64,000 nt of DNA. Origin: Paracoccus binzhouensis. GTDB taxonomy: Bacteria; Pseudomonadota; Alphaproteobacteria; Rhodobacterales; Rhodobacteraceae. The stretch spans positions 1 through 64,000 of the forward strand of contig NZ_JAEHFP010000003.1 in assembly GCF_016446475.1 (NCBI RefSeq), read 5' to 3'. The notes under the pieces are model-generated. The model saw nothing but the letters and a program-made list of their open reading frames with translations, made no database searches and was not told where the DNA came from. Numbering within the stretch: the first letter of the stretch is position 1; the number at the start of each line of letters is the position of its first letter. The position numbers were made by a program, and so were the translations under genes. Below are positions 1 to 7,991 of the stretch, piece by piece.

Positions 1-397
1 CGGCGCCCTCGCGGCCGCGCAAGGCCAGGCGCGCCGCCAGCACCGGGGCGGGGGCGGTGACCAGCAGCACGGCCAGGCCGGGCAGGCGCGCGGCGGCCTC
101 GGCCAGGATGGCGCGGCTGGCATTGAACAGCACCGTGCCCGGCCCTGCCAATTCGTCGGCAGGGATGCCGTAATCCAGCCCATGCGCATGCCAGTGCAGG
201 GCGAAATCGCCGGCAGCCCGGCGGCGGGCGAATTCCGCCGGGGTCACGGGGTCGAAATCCTCGCCGCCGGCATTGGCGGGGCGGGTGATGACCCGGCGGG
301 CGGCGCGGATCCGGTCCGGCCGGGCGGCGCAGGCCATCGCCATCAGCGTGTCCTTGCCGGCGCCCGAGGGGCCGACGACGGCGACCAGCCGGGTCAT
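1..397 (-). CDS. phnN: Ribose 1,5-bisphosphate phosphokinase PhnN (partial, runs off the left edge)
   Basis: Reading leftwards from an ATG at 397, the frame stays open to the window edge, so about 132 N-terminal residues are present and the C-terminus is missing. It begins [19 protein letters not shown], with a P-loop (GPSGAGKDT) at residues 9-17 as in PhnN and guanylate-kinase-like enzymes. PhnN phosphorylates ribose 1,5-bisphosphate to PRPP, the step that recycles the ribosyl product of C-P lyase. The start overlaps the phnL stop by ATGA, so it is the next cistron of the phnG-N operon. Family and context agree; only the missing end limits confidence. Confidence 0.88.
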   Translation of the reverse strand, partial: MTRLVAVVGPSGAGKDTLMAMACAARPDRIRAARRVITRPANAGGEDFDPVTPAEFARRRAAGDFALHWHAHGLDYGIPADELAGPGTVLFNASRAILAEAAARLPGLAVLLVTAPAPVLAARLALRGREGA

Positions 398-1077
398 GCC
401 GCGGCCCCGGGCGTGAAGCCGGAGACATCCACCAGCCGGTCGCAGACCCGGTTGCGCGCCGCCTCGTCGTGGAAGATGCCCAGGATGGCGCCGCCGCGGG
501 CCTTGGCCTCCTCGATCAGGGCCAGCACGACCTCGCGATTGGCGGCATCCAGGCTGGCGGTGGGCTCGTCCAGCAGCAGCAGCGGATAGGGATGGGCGAA
601 GCCGCGGGCGATGTTCACCCGCTGCTGCTCGCCGCCCGAGAAGGTGGTGGGCGACAGGCCCCACAGCCGTTCCGGGATGTTCAGCCGCGCCAGCAGCGCG
701 GCGGCGCGGGCGCGGGCCTCGGATTCGGGCGTGCCGAGCAGGCGCAGCGGCTCGGCCACCACCTCGATGGTGGGGACGCGGGGGACAACGCGCAGAAACT
801 GGCTGACATAGCCCAGCCGGTCGCGGCGCAGGGCGATGATCTGGCGCGGCTGGGCCGTGACCACATCCACGCCCGCCACCCGGATCGCGCCCGAGGCGGC
901 CAGGTAATTGCCATGGATCATCCGCATCAGCGTGGATTTCCCGGCCCCCGACTGTCCGGTCAGCCCGACGCATTCGCCGGCCTCCACGGTCAGGTTCGCC
1001 CCCTCCATCACCCGCAGGATGGCACCGCCCTGGTTGTGCAGGGTAAAGGTCTTGGACAGGTTCTCGATGCGGATCAT
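394..1077 (-). CDS. phnL: C-P lyase complex ATP-binding protein PhnL
   Basis: This 227-residue ABC-type ATPase has Walker [10 protein letters not shown] at residues 41-49, signature [14 protein letters not shown] and Walker [13 protein letters not shown]. PhnL is a cytoplasmic partner of the PhnGHIJ core and is needed in vivo for making ribose-1-phosphonate triphosphate; it is not a membrane transporter subunit. It lies 4 bases after phnK and overlaps phnN by ATGA. The length matches the family (about 226 residues in E. coli). The N-terminal stretch [18 protein letters not shown] is typical of PhnL and separates it from PhnK. Confidence 0.93.
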   Translation of the reverse strand: MIRIENLSKTFTLHNQGGAILRVMEGANLTVEAGECVGLTGQSGAGKSTLMRMIHGNYLAASGAIRVAGVDVVTAQPRQIIALRRDRLGYVSQFLRVVPRVPTIEVVAEPLRLLGTPESEARARAAALLARLNIPERLWGLSPTTFSGGEQQRVNIARGFAHPYPLLLLDEPTASLDAANREVVLALIEEAKARGGAILGIFHDEAARNRVCDRLVDVSGFTPGAAA

Positions 1078-1081
1078 GGGA

Positions 1082-1855
1082 TTACACCTGCAGGACAGAG
1101 GATACGAGAAGCTGGGTATAGGCGTGCTGCGGATCGTCCAGCACCTGGTCGGTCAGCCCGGTTTCCACGACGTGGCCCGATTTCATCACCATCAGCCGGT
1201 CGGCCAGCAGCCGCACCACCGCCAGGTCATGGGTGACGATCACCACCGACAGGCCCAGGTCGCGCACCAGTCCGCGCAACAGGTCCAGCAGCCGCGCCTG
1301 CACGCTGACATCCAGGCCCCCGGTCGGCTCGTCCATGAAGACCAGCCGCGGCCCGGTGACCAGGTTGCGGGCGATCTGCAGCCGCTGCTGCATCCCGCCG
1401 GAAAAGGCCGAGGGGCGGTCGTCGATGCGTTCGGCGGCGATCTCGACCCGACCCAGCCAGTCGGTCGCCGTGTCGCGGATGGCGCCGTAATGGCGCTGGC
1501 CGACGGCCATCAGGCGTTCGCCGACATTGCCGCCGGCGCTGACGCCCATGCGCAGGCCGTCGCGCGGGTTCTGGTGGACATAGGCCCAGTCGCCGCGCAG
1601 CAGGCGGCGGCGCTCGGCCTCGGAAAAGCCCAGCACGTCGCGGCCCTCCCACAGGATCGCGCCCTCGTCGGGCCGCTGCAAGCCCGCCAGGCAGGACAGC
1701 AGCGTCGATTTGCCCGAGCCGCTTTCGCCGACGATGCCCAGGACCTCGCCCGGCCACAGATCGAAGGCGACCTCCGCGCAGCCGATGCGCGGGCCGTAGC
1801 GTTTCGTCAGCCGCTGGACCGACAAGAGCGGCATGGTCAGGTTCGCGCCGTCCAT
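1082..1855 (-). CDS. phnK: C-P lyase complex ATP-binding protein PhnK
   Basis: A 257-residue ABC ATPase with the characteristic opening [14 protein letters not shown] and [20 protein letters not shown] (Walker A, residues 43-51), signature [15 protein letters not shown] and Walker [11 protein letters not shown]. In E. coli PhnK docks on the PhnGHIJ core. I placed the start at the ATG at 1855, which overlaps the phnJ stop by one base (TGATG) and gives the family length. The frame stays open upstream to 2008, but that part overlaps phnJ and is not conserved. It is co-transcribed with phnJ and phnL. Confidence 0.92.
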   Translation of the reverse strand: MDGANLTMPLLSVQRLTKRYGPRIGCAEVAFDLWPGEVLGIVGESGSGKSTLLSCLAGLQRPDEGAILWEGRDVLGFSEAERRRLLRGDWAYVHQNPRDGLRMGVSAGGNVGERLMAVGQRHYGAIRDTATDWLGRVEIAAERIDDRPSAFSGGMQQRLQIARNLVTGPRLVFMDEPTGGLDVSVQARLLDLLRGLVRDLGLSVVIVTHDLAVVRLLADRLMVMKSGHVVETGLTDQVLDDPQHAYTQLLVSSVLQV

Positions 1856-2718
1856 CACGCCACCTCCTGCGCGGAAAGCCGGCCGCGATGCCCGGCCGCC
1901 TGCCGCGCATTGCAGAAATCGGTGTCCGAGCAGACGAACATCCGGCTGCCGCGGTCGTCGGTGATGACCTCGTCCAGATAGCTCTCGGACGCGCCGCACA
2001 GGTCGCAATCGTGATCGGCCTTGGAGGCGACGAAGGGGTGATCCTCGAAATCCAGGCTGACCACCTGGCTATAGGGCGGCACGGCATAGATGCGGCTTTC
2101 GCGGCCGGCGCCGAACAGCTGGATCGCCGGATTGTCCGCCAGCTTGGGATTGTCGAATTTCGGGATGGGCGAGGGGTCCATGACATAGCGCCCCTCGACC
2201 TTCACCGGATAGGCGTAGCTGGTCGCGATCTCGCCATGGCGGGCGATGTCCTCGTAAAGCTTGACGTGCATCAGCCCGTATTCCTCAAGCTCGTGCATCT
2301 TGCGGGTCTCGGTCTCGCGCGGTTCGAGGAAGCGCAGCGGTTCCGGGATCGGCACCTGGTAGACCAGGATCTGCGCTTCGGTCAGCGGCTGTTCGGGGAT
2401 GCGGTGGCGGGTCTGGATGACGGTCGCATCAGCGGTGCGTTCCGTCACGGCCACCCCCGCCGTCCGCTGGAAGAAGCGGCGGATCGAGACGGCGTTGGTG
2501 GTGTCGTCGGCGCCCTGGTCGATGACCTTCAGCCGGTCCCCGGGCGTCAGGCAGGCCGCCGTCACCTGCACGCCGCCGGTGCCCCAGCCGTAAGGCATCG
2601 GCATCTCGCGGCTGGCGAAGGGCACCTGATAGCCGGGGACGGCCAACGCCTTCAGCAGCGCGCGGCGGATCATGCGCTTGGTCTGTTCGTCCAGATAGGC
2701 GAAGTTGTAGTCGCTCAC
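1855..2718 (-). CDS. phnJ: Alpha-D-ribose 1-methylphosphonate 5-phosphate C-P lyase PhnJ
   Basis: The radical-SAM catalytic subunit that cleaves the carbon-phosphorus bond of ribose-1-alkylphosphonate 5-phosphate. The 287-residue product shows the PhnJ cysteine pattern C-x2-C-x21-C-x5-C at C238, C241, C263 and C269, the same spacing as the [4Fe-4S] and thiyl cysteines of E. coli PhnJ. I chose the GTG at 2718 because the protein then starts SDYNFAYLDEQTKRMIRRA as in the family and a GAAAGGGGA Shine-Dalgarno precedes it. An in-frame ATG at 2808 overlaps the phnI stop (ATGA) and would add 30 low-complexity residues, so the start is the only doubtful point. Confidence 0.93.
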   Translation of the reverse strand: MSDYNFAYLDEQTKRMIRRALLKALAVPGYQVPFASREMPMPYGWGTGGVQVTAACLTPGDRLKVIDQGADDTTNAVSIRRFFQRTAGVAVTERTADATVIQTRHRIPEQPLTEAQILVYQVPIPEPLRFLEPRETETRKMHELEEYGLMHVKLYEDIARHGEIATSYAYPVKVEGRYVMDPSPIPKFDNPKLADNPAIQLFGAGRESRIYAVPPYSQVVSLDFEDHPFVASKADHDCDLCGASESYLDEVITDDRGSRMFVCSDTDFCNARQAAGHRGRLSAQEVA

Positions 2719-2804
2719 GGCGGTCCCCTTTCGGTCAGGGCGGTTTCCGGGGCGCGCCGCCCGGTCCTGCGGTGGCATGGCGCGTGACGGGGTGCGAGGG
2801 GCGC

Positions 2805-3887
2805 TCATTCGGCGGCCTCGCGCAGGGCCGTGGCCTCGGCCCGCAGGCGGCGCACCAGTTCCAGCTCGGACTGGAAATCGACGTAATGCGGCAGCTTGAT
2901 ATGTTCCAGGAAGCCGGTGGCCTGCACGTTGTCGCAATGCGACAGCACGAATTCCTGGTCCTGCGCCGGGGCGCCGGTGAAATCCTCGCCCAGTTCCTGC
3001 CAGCGCAGGGCGCGGTCCACCAGGCTCATGGAAATGGCCTTGCGTTCCGACTGGCCCATGACCAGCCCGTAGCCGCGGGTGAATTGCGGCGGCTCGGTCT
3101 TCGAGCCCTTGAACTGGTTCACCGTCTCGCATTCGGTCAGCTCGACCTCGCCGATCTCGACGGCGAAGCCCAGCTCGGGCAGCTCGACCTCGACCGCGAC
3201 GCGGCCGATGCGCAGCTCGCCAACGAAGGCATGGGTGCGGCCATAGCCGCGCTGCGTGGAATAGGCCAGGGACAGCACGAAGCCCTCGTCCCCGCGCGTC
3301 AGCGCCTGCAGGCGCAGCGCCCGGTCGGCCGGCAGTTCCAGCGGCGTCCGGGTCAGGTCGGCGGGGGCGTCCTCGCCGGGCGGTTCGGCCTCGATCAGCC
3401 CGTCGCGGTCCAGAAGCCCGGTGACATGCGGCACCGGCTCGGCCGCCGCCGCGGCGGTCGGGGCGGGCGGCACCTCGCTTTCGGCCATCAGGGCGAAATC
3501 CAGCAGGCGGTGGGTATAGTCGAAGGTCGGCCCCAGGACCTGCCCGCCCGGCAGGTCCTTGAAGGTCGCCGAGACGCGACGGTCCACCGCCATCGCCGCC
3601 GTGTCCACCGGCCGCGAGGCGCCGAAGCGCGGCAGGGTCGTGCGATAGGCGCGGATCAGGAACACCGCCTCGATCAGGTCGCCGCGGGCCTGCTTGATCG
3701 CCAGCGCGGCAAGGTCGGGATCGTAGAGCGAACCCTCGGCCATCACCCGGTTCACCGCCAGCGCCATCTGTTCGCGGATCTGGGCGACGGTCAGCTCGGG
3801 GATGGCGGGATCGCCCCGGCGCTCCTCGGCGAGCCAGGCATGGGCGGCGTCGATGGCGCGTTCGCCACCCTTGACGGCGACATACAT
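2805..3887 (-). CDS. phnI: C-P lyase core subunit PhnI
   Basis: PhnI belongs to the PhnGHIJ core and is the nucleosidase-like subunit that helps couple methylphosphonate to the ribose of ATP. The protein has 360 residues and opens MYVAVKGGERAIDAAHAW, nearly identical to the family N-terminus. The ATG at 3887 overlaps the phnH stop (TGATG) and is preceded by GGAGG at the right distance; the TTG two codons upstream (3893) is not needed. About 86 bases separate it from the GTG start of phnJ, the largest gap within the phnG-N operon, and I see no gene or hairpin in that gap. Confidence 0.93.
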   Translation of the reverse strand: MYVAVKGGERAIDAAHAWLAEERRGDPAIPELTVAQIREQMALAVNRVMAEGSLYDPDLAALAIKQARGDLIEAVFLIRAYRTTLPRFGASRPVDTAAMAVDRRVSATFKDLPGGQVLGPTFDYTHRLLDFALMAESEVPPAPTAAAAAEPVPHVTGLLDRDGLIEAEPPGEDAPADLTRTPLELPADRALRLQALTRGDEGFVLSLAYSTQRGYGRTHAFVGELRIGRVAVEVELPELGFAVEIGEVELTECETVNQFKGSKTEPPQFTRGYGLVMGQSERKAISMSLVDRALRWQELGEDFTGAPAQDQEFVLSHCDNVQATGFLEHIKLPHYVDFQSELELVRRLRAEATALREAAE

Positions 3888-4462
3888 CAGCAATCCTCCA
3901 CGATGGTGCTGCGGGGCAGGGCGGCCAGCCGGTCGCCGCAGGTCAGGATGATGTCGAAGCCCAGCGGGAACAGCGCCCGGTTGGCCCGGAAGGCGGCGGT
4001 TTCCGGCAGCGACAGCCGGGCCGTGTCCCGGATGCCGGGACCGGTCAGCCGCGGGCCGTCGGGTTCCAGCCGCTCGACCTCGACGATCAGCGTGGCCGAG
4101 CGGTCGGGAAAGGCGGGCTCGCCGATGCGGAAGCGCGTCACCGGCTGCAGATCGGGCCAGCGGCCAAGTGCGAAACCGGCATCCGCCGCCGCGGCCAGCG
4201 GCGCGCCGGTGTGGAAGGCGATCCAGCGGCGCAGGGCGTCATTGTCAAGAGCGCCGGCCAGGTGCAGGGCCGTCGTGGCATCGGTCAGCGTCAGCAGCAC
4301 CGTGGCCGCCGCTGCCGACAGCCCCGGCGCGGCGCCGCCGGACACGGCATGGATGCGGCCGGGGCGGGCCATCGCGTCCAGGACGGCGCGGAAGGCATGG
4401 GCGGCGTCGCGGGCGGGATCGGCGAAGCCGCCGGCCAGCGGCGAGGTCAGGGGGGCGTTCAT
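3887..4462 (-). CDS. phnH: C-P lyase core subunit PhnH
   Basis: PhnH is a small structural subunit of the carbon-phosphorus lyase core complex. The 191-residue length fits the family (E. coli 194). Conserved-looking stretches are the N-terminal GGFADPARDAAHAFRAVLDAM and the central GDALG-like WIAFHTGAPLA region. It starts with an ATG that overlaps the phnG stop by four bases and ends on the phnI ATG, so the three genes are translationally coupled. Position between phnG and phnI is the strongest evidence; the sequence is less conserved than phnJ. Confidence 0.9.
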   Translation of the reverse strand: MNAPLTSPLAGGFADPARDAAHAFRAVLDAMARPGRIHAVSGGAAPGLSAAAATVLLTLTDATTALHLAGALDNDALRRWIAFHTGAPLAAAADAGFALGRWPDLQPVTRFRIGEPAFPDRSATLIVEVERLEPDGPRLTGPGIRDTARLSLPETAAFRANRALFPLGFDIILTCGDRLAALPRSTIVEDC

Positions 4463-4902
4463 TGGTCCTCTCCGCGCATCATGGTGAAGAATTCGACCCG
4501 GGTGGCCGCGGCCTTTTCGGCGCGGGCGCCGCGGCGGGCCTGTGCCTCGGCGCGCAGCGGGGCGATGACCCGGGCCTCGATCCGGCCGGCCTGCTCGCCC
4601 TGCAACAGCGCGTCCAGCACCGCGGCGCGGCGGGCATGGTCGCGGTCGCGGCCCTGCACGCAGGCATGGCCGACCGCATCGCCCAGCCGGACCGAGCAGC
4701 GCGTCACCGTCATCTCGCCCAGGTTGAAGCGGCTGCCGGTGCCGCCGATCCGTCCCTCCAGCATGACGGCGCCGATCTCGGGTGCGCGCAGCAGCTCATG
4801 GGTGGGCAGGTCGGGGGCCAGGGCGGCAAGCCGGGCGGCCGGCGCCCTGGCAAGAAGCGACATCCAGTCGCGGCGGCGGGCGGTTGCTTCGGTCTGCGAC
4901 AT
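4459..4902 (-). CDS. phnG: C-P lyase core subunit PhnG
   Basis: First gene of the leftward phnG-N operon, encoding a core subunit of the carbon-phosphorus lyase complex. The family pattern is visible: RDWMSLLARAP near the N-terminus, GRIGGTGSRFNLGEMTVTR mid-protein and the C-terminal RVEFFTMMRGED. I prefer the ATG at 4902 (147 residues) because GAGG lies six bases upstream of it. A second ATG at 4917 would add five residues and has no clear Shine-Dalgarno. It is divergent from phnF, and the operator-like palindrome at 4926-4955 lies between them. Confidence 0.92.
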   Translation of the reverse strand: MSQTEATARRRDWMSLLARAPAARLAALAPDLPTHELLRAPEIGAVMLEGRIGGTGSRFNLGEMTVTRCSVRLGDAVGHACVQGRDRDHARRAAVLDALLQGEQAGRIEARVIAPLRAEAQARRGARAEKAAATRVEFFTMMRGEDQ

Positions 4903-4925
4903 TGTGTGCCTCGACATCTTGCCAG

Positions 4926-4955
4926 CTTGTCTAGATTACTATACAACTAGACAAG
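4926..4955. promoter_or_regulatory. Candidate PhnF operator between phnG and phnF
   Basis: A perfect inverted repeat CTTGTCTAG (4926-4934) and CTAGACAAG (4947-4955) with a 12-base AT-rich spacer lies in the 100-base gap between the divergent phnG and phnF. GntR/HutC-family regulators commonly bind palindromes beside their own gene. Assignment to PhnF is inference from position; the inner TATACAA could carry the -10 element of either promoter. Confidence 0.6.
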
Positions 4956-5004
4956 TGATAACCCGCCGGAGCTCCCGGCTCAAGTCCCGAGTTGTGAATT
5001 TTCG

Positions 5005-5721
5005 ATGACGACCAAGCAGCCGATCTGGAAATCCATCGCCGCCACGCTGGCGGCCGAGATCGCCGACGGGCATTACCGCCCCGGCGACAAGCTGCCGTCC
5101 GAGGCGGATCTGGCTGCCCGGTTCGGGGTCAACCGCCATACGGTGCGCCATGCCCTGGCCTCGCTGGCCGAGGCGGGGACGGTGCGCAGCCGGCGCGGCG
5201 CCGGCGTGTTCGTCGCCTCGGTGCCGACCGATTATCCGCTGGGGCGGCGGGTGCGCTTCCACCAGAACGTCGCGGCTTCGGGGCGCGCGGCCTCGCGCCG
5301 GCTGACGCTGCTGGACACCCGCGGCGCCGATGCGAAAGAGGCCGAGGCGCTGGCGCTTGCCCCCGGCGCCCCGGTGCATGTCATCGAGGGGGTGTCGCTG
5401 GCCGATGGCCAGCCGCTGGCGGTGTTCCGCTCGGTCTTCGATGCCGGCAGGTTTCCCGGCCTGCTGGCGCAGCTCGAGGCGCATGCCTCGGTCACGCGGG
5501 CGCTCGCGGAATGCGGGCTTTTCGACTATACCCGCGCCTCGACCCGGCTGACGGCGAAGATCGCGCCGGCGACCATGGCGCTGATGCTGGAACTGCCGCA
5601 GGGCGCGCCGGTGCTGCGCTCGGTGGCGATCAACGTCGATGCGGACGGACGGCCGGTCGAATTCGGCACCACCTGGTTCGCGGGCGACCGGGTGACGCTG
5701 ACCGTCGCGCCCGAGAGCTAG
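5005..5721 (+). CDS. phnF: Phosphonate metabolism regulator PhnF (GntR family, HutC type)
   Basis: A 238-residue transcription factor with an N-terminal winged helix of GntR type (FGVNRHTVRHALASLAEAGTVRSRRGAGVFV, about residues 35-70) and a C-terminal UTRA ligand-binding domain (about 95-235). PhnF proteins control phosphonate genes, usually as repressors. It is divergent from phnG, with a 30-base palindrome between them, and lies tail to tail with phnE. Its TAG stop shares a palindromic CTAG (5718-5721) with the phnE stop on the other strand, so neither gene has room for its own downstream terminator. Confidence 0.9.
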   Translation: MTTKQPIWKSIAATLAAEIADGHYRPGDKLPSEADLAARFGVNRHTVRHALASLAEAGTVRSRRGAGVFVASVPTDYPLGRRVRFHQNVAASGRAASRRLTLLDTRGADAKEAEALALAPGAPVHVIEGVSLADGQPLAVFRSVFDAGRFPGLLAQLEAHASVTRALAECGLFDYTRASTRLTAKIAPATMALMLELPQGAPVLRSVAINVDADGRPVEFGTTWFAGDRVTLTVAPES

Positions 5722-7049
5722 GCGCCCTTGATGAGCTTGCGGCGCAACCAGCCCGACAGGCTGTCCATGGCGATCACGGTCAGCACGATCAGCACCATGT
5801 AATAGGCCACGTCCTCCCAGTCCTTCTGGGTCTGGATGGCCTGGGTCAGCAACAGGCCGATGCCGCCGCCGACGATGGCGCCGATCACCGTGGCGCCGCG
5901 GGTGTTGGATTCCAGGAAATACAGCACCTGGCTCAGCAGCACTGGCGTCACCTGCGGGATCACCCCGAAGCGCGCGCGCTGCAGGGTATTCGCGCCGGTC
6001 GAGCGCAGGCCTTCGACCTGCTTCTCGTCGATGTTTTCCAGCGCCTCCGAGAACAGCTTGCCGAAGCTGCCGGTATCGGTCAGCAGGATCGCCAGCGATC
6101 CGGTCATCGGGCCGGGACCGAAGGCGCGGGCCAGAACGATGGTCCAGATCAGCGCATCGACGCCGCGGATGAAGTCGAAGACCCGGCGCAGGCCGAAGCG
6201 CAGCGGCCCCAGCGGGTTCATGTTCGAGGCCGCCAGGAAGGCCAGCGGCAGCGAGATGATCGCCGCGCCGAAAGTGCCCAGAAACGCCATCAGCACCGTC
6301 TCGAACATCGCCCAGATCACGTCGCCGTGCCGCCACATGCTGTTGGTCCAGAAGTCATGGGCCATGGCGGCGATGTTCGGCCGGTCGGGATCGACCCGCT
6401 GACCCCACAGCGCCGAGGCGGCCAGTTCCGGCCAGCTCATATGCGCAAACGGGCTGTCCAGGGTGAAGAAGAACAGCGGCCAGCCTGCCGCATAGCGGAA
6501 GGTTTCGACCTTGCTGCGGGTATAGGCGAAGCGCCCGGCCCCGGTGGTGATGCTGACGCGGCTGTCCGAGGCGTTGATCCAGTCGGGCAGCGGTTCCGGT
6601 GCATCCAGCAGCAGCCGGTTGCCGTCCGGGCGGATGGCGATGGTGCCGGCCTCGGGGTGGAGATAGCGCGCGCCCTGGGGGTCGTAGACCACGCGGTGGC
6701 CCCGGCCCAGGTCGATGGTGGTGGTGTCGCCGGCGGTGGTGACGAAATCGGGCAGCCGGCCCTCGGGCCAGGTGCCCTTGGCCTCGCCCTCGACCGCGAC
6801 GGTCAGCTTGCCGCTGCGGTTGTCGCGGGTGACATGGGTCTTGTGGCGCCAGAAATCCGACAGCAGCACCGCGGCATTGTCCATCCGCGCCCGGCTCGCC
6901 AGCCCGGCCAGGTCGAAGGCGACGGCGGCATAGGCCAGATAGGCCAGGATCGCCAGCGGCACCGCGAAAGAGATCATCCGGCGGCGCGCGAAGCCCGCCA
7001 GGATCGGCGCGGCGGGATGGGCGGCGGTCATCGGCGTTGCGTCGGTCAT
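5718..7049 (-). CDS. phnE: Phosphonate ABC transporter permease PhnE, long form with extracytoplasmic insertion
   Basis: An inner-membrane permease of 443 residues, much longer than ordinary PhnE (about 260-300). One membrane segment lies at about residues 26-48. It is followed by a hydrophilic stretch of roughly 180 residues rich in beta-type sequence (DPQGARYLHPEAGTIAIR), presumably periplasmic. The usual BPD transmembrane domain fills about 240-443, with the ATPase-contacting loop EGLRSTGANTLQRARFGVIPQ. It is the last gene of phnC-D-E-E and overlaps the preceding phnE by ATGA. The two permeases probably form a heterodimer working with PhnC. The insertion's role is unknown. Confidence 0.9.
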   Translation of the reverse strand: MTDATPMTAAHPAAPILAGFARRRMISFAVPLAILAYLAYAAVAFDLAGLASRARMDNAAVLLSDFWRHKTHVTRDNRSGKLTVAVEGEAKGTWPEGRLPDFVTTAGDTTTIDLGRGHRVVYDPQGARYLHPEAGTIAIRPDGNRLLLDAPEPLPDWINASDSRVSITTGAGRFAYTRSKVETFRYAAGWPLFFFTLDSPFAHMSWPELAASALWGQRVDPDRPNIAAMAHDFWTNSMWRHGDVIWAMFETVLMAFLGTFGAAIISLPLAFLAASNMNPLGPLRFGLRRVFDFIRGVDALIWTIVLARAFGPGPMTGSLAILLTDTGSFGKLFSEALENIDEKQVEGLRSTGANTLQRARFGVIPQVTPVLLSQVLYFLESNTRGATVIGAIVGGGIGLLLTQAIQTQKDWEDVAYYMVLIVLTVIAMDSLSGWLRRKLIKGA

Positions 7050-7924
7050 GCGTTGCGGCCTTTCACCAGGCGGGTGCGGGCGTGGTCGGACAGCCGGTCG
7101 ATGGCCACGATGGTCACGAACAGCAACAGGAAGATCGCCACCACCTCGTCATAGCGGCCCTGGCCCCATTGCATGGCGATCTTCAGGTCATAGCCGATGC
7201 CGCCCGAGCCGACGAAGCCCAGGATGGCGCTGGCGCGCACATTGATCTCGAACCGCATCAGGCCGTAGGACAGCCAGTTCGGCGCCACCTGCGGCAGGAC
7301 GCCCAGCCACATGCGCTGCCCCCAGCCGGCCCCGACCGAGGCCAGCCCCTCGACCGGCTTCGGGTCGGCATTCTCGGCCACCTCGGAGAACAGCTTGCCA
7401 AGCGCGCCGGCGGTGTGCAGCGCGATGGCGGCGACGGCGGGCACCGGGCCGCCGCCCAGGATGTAGATCAGCATCAGCGCGATGACGATTTCCGGGATGG
7501 CGCGGGTCGCGTCCATCATCCGCCGGAACAGCGGCGTCAGCCGCGGCCAGCGGGCCAGCCCGCGCGTCGAGAGCAGCGCCAGCAGCATCGCCGCCAGCCC
7601 GCCCAGCAGCGTCGAGACGGCGGCGATGTTCACCGTCTCGACCAGCGAGGGCAGGTGTTCCAGGACCATGCCGGGCAGGTTGGCGCGGTTCCGCCAGGCC
7701 TCGGACAGGACCTCGGCCGGGAAGGACAGCAGCATCGGCAGCCCGTCGACGAAGCCGCCGGCATTGCGCGCCTCGGCCAGACGGAAGCCGGACGCCATCA
7801 GCGCCACGAACAGGATCAGCAGGATGCCGCCATACATGCGGCGGCGGCGCGTCAGCTCCAGATAGGCGGATTCGATCTGGCGGGTGCCGGGGTCGCGCGG
7901 CGGTCCGAAGGCGGTGTCTACCAT
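7046..7924 (-). CDS. phnE: Phosphonate ABC transporter permease PhnE, standard form
   Basis: A 292-residue membrane permease. One N-terminal helix (ILLILFVALMASGFRLAEA) precedes the BPD transmembrane domain, which carries the coupling motif EGLASVGAGWGQRMWLGVLPQ. The frame is open further upstream, but I placed the start at the ATG at 7924 because the upstream part overlaps a hairpin and phnD. It lies 67 bases after phnD and overlaps the long phnE by ATGA. Phosphonate importers in this group often have two PhnE subunits, which fits this pair. Confidence 0.92.
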   Translation of the reverse strand: MVDTAFGPPRDPGTRQIESAYLELTRRRRMYGGILLILFVALMASGFRLAEARNAGGFVDGLPMLLSFPAEVLSEAWRNRANLPGMVLEHLPSLVETVNIAAVSTLLGGLAAMLLALLSTRGLARWPRLTPLFRRMMDATRAIPEIVIALMLIYILGGGPVPAVAAIALHTAGALGKLFSEVAENADPKPVEGLASVGAGWGQRMWLGVLPQVAPNWLSYGLMRFEINVRASAILGFVGSGGIGYDLKIAMQWGQGRYDEVVAIFLLLFVTIVAIDRLSDHARTRLVKGRNA

Positions 7925-7951
7925 GTGATCCTCGGCACGGGAAATGCGAAA

Positions 7952-7975
7952 GCCGCGCCCGGTGGGGGGCGCGGC
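7952..7975 (-). terminator. Hairpin between phnD and phnE
   Basis: A perfect 9-base-pair stem (GCCGCGCCC at 7952-7960, GGGCGCGGC at 7967-7975) with a six-base loop lies just after the phnD stop. On the transcribed strand it is followed by TTTCGCATTT, only a weak U tract. Such intercistronic hairpins after binding-protein genes commonly protect the upstream message or attenuate read-through, giving more PhnD than permease. The structure is seen directly; the function is inference. Confidence 0.6.
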
Positions 7976-7991
7976 CGGGAACAAGGGCGGA

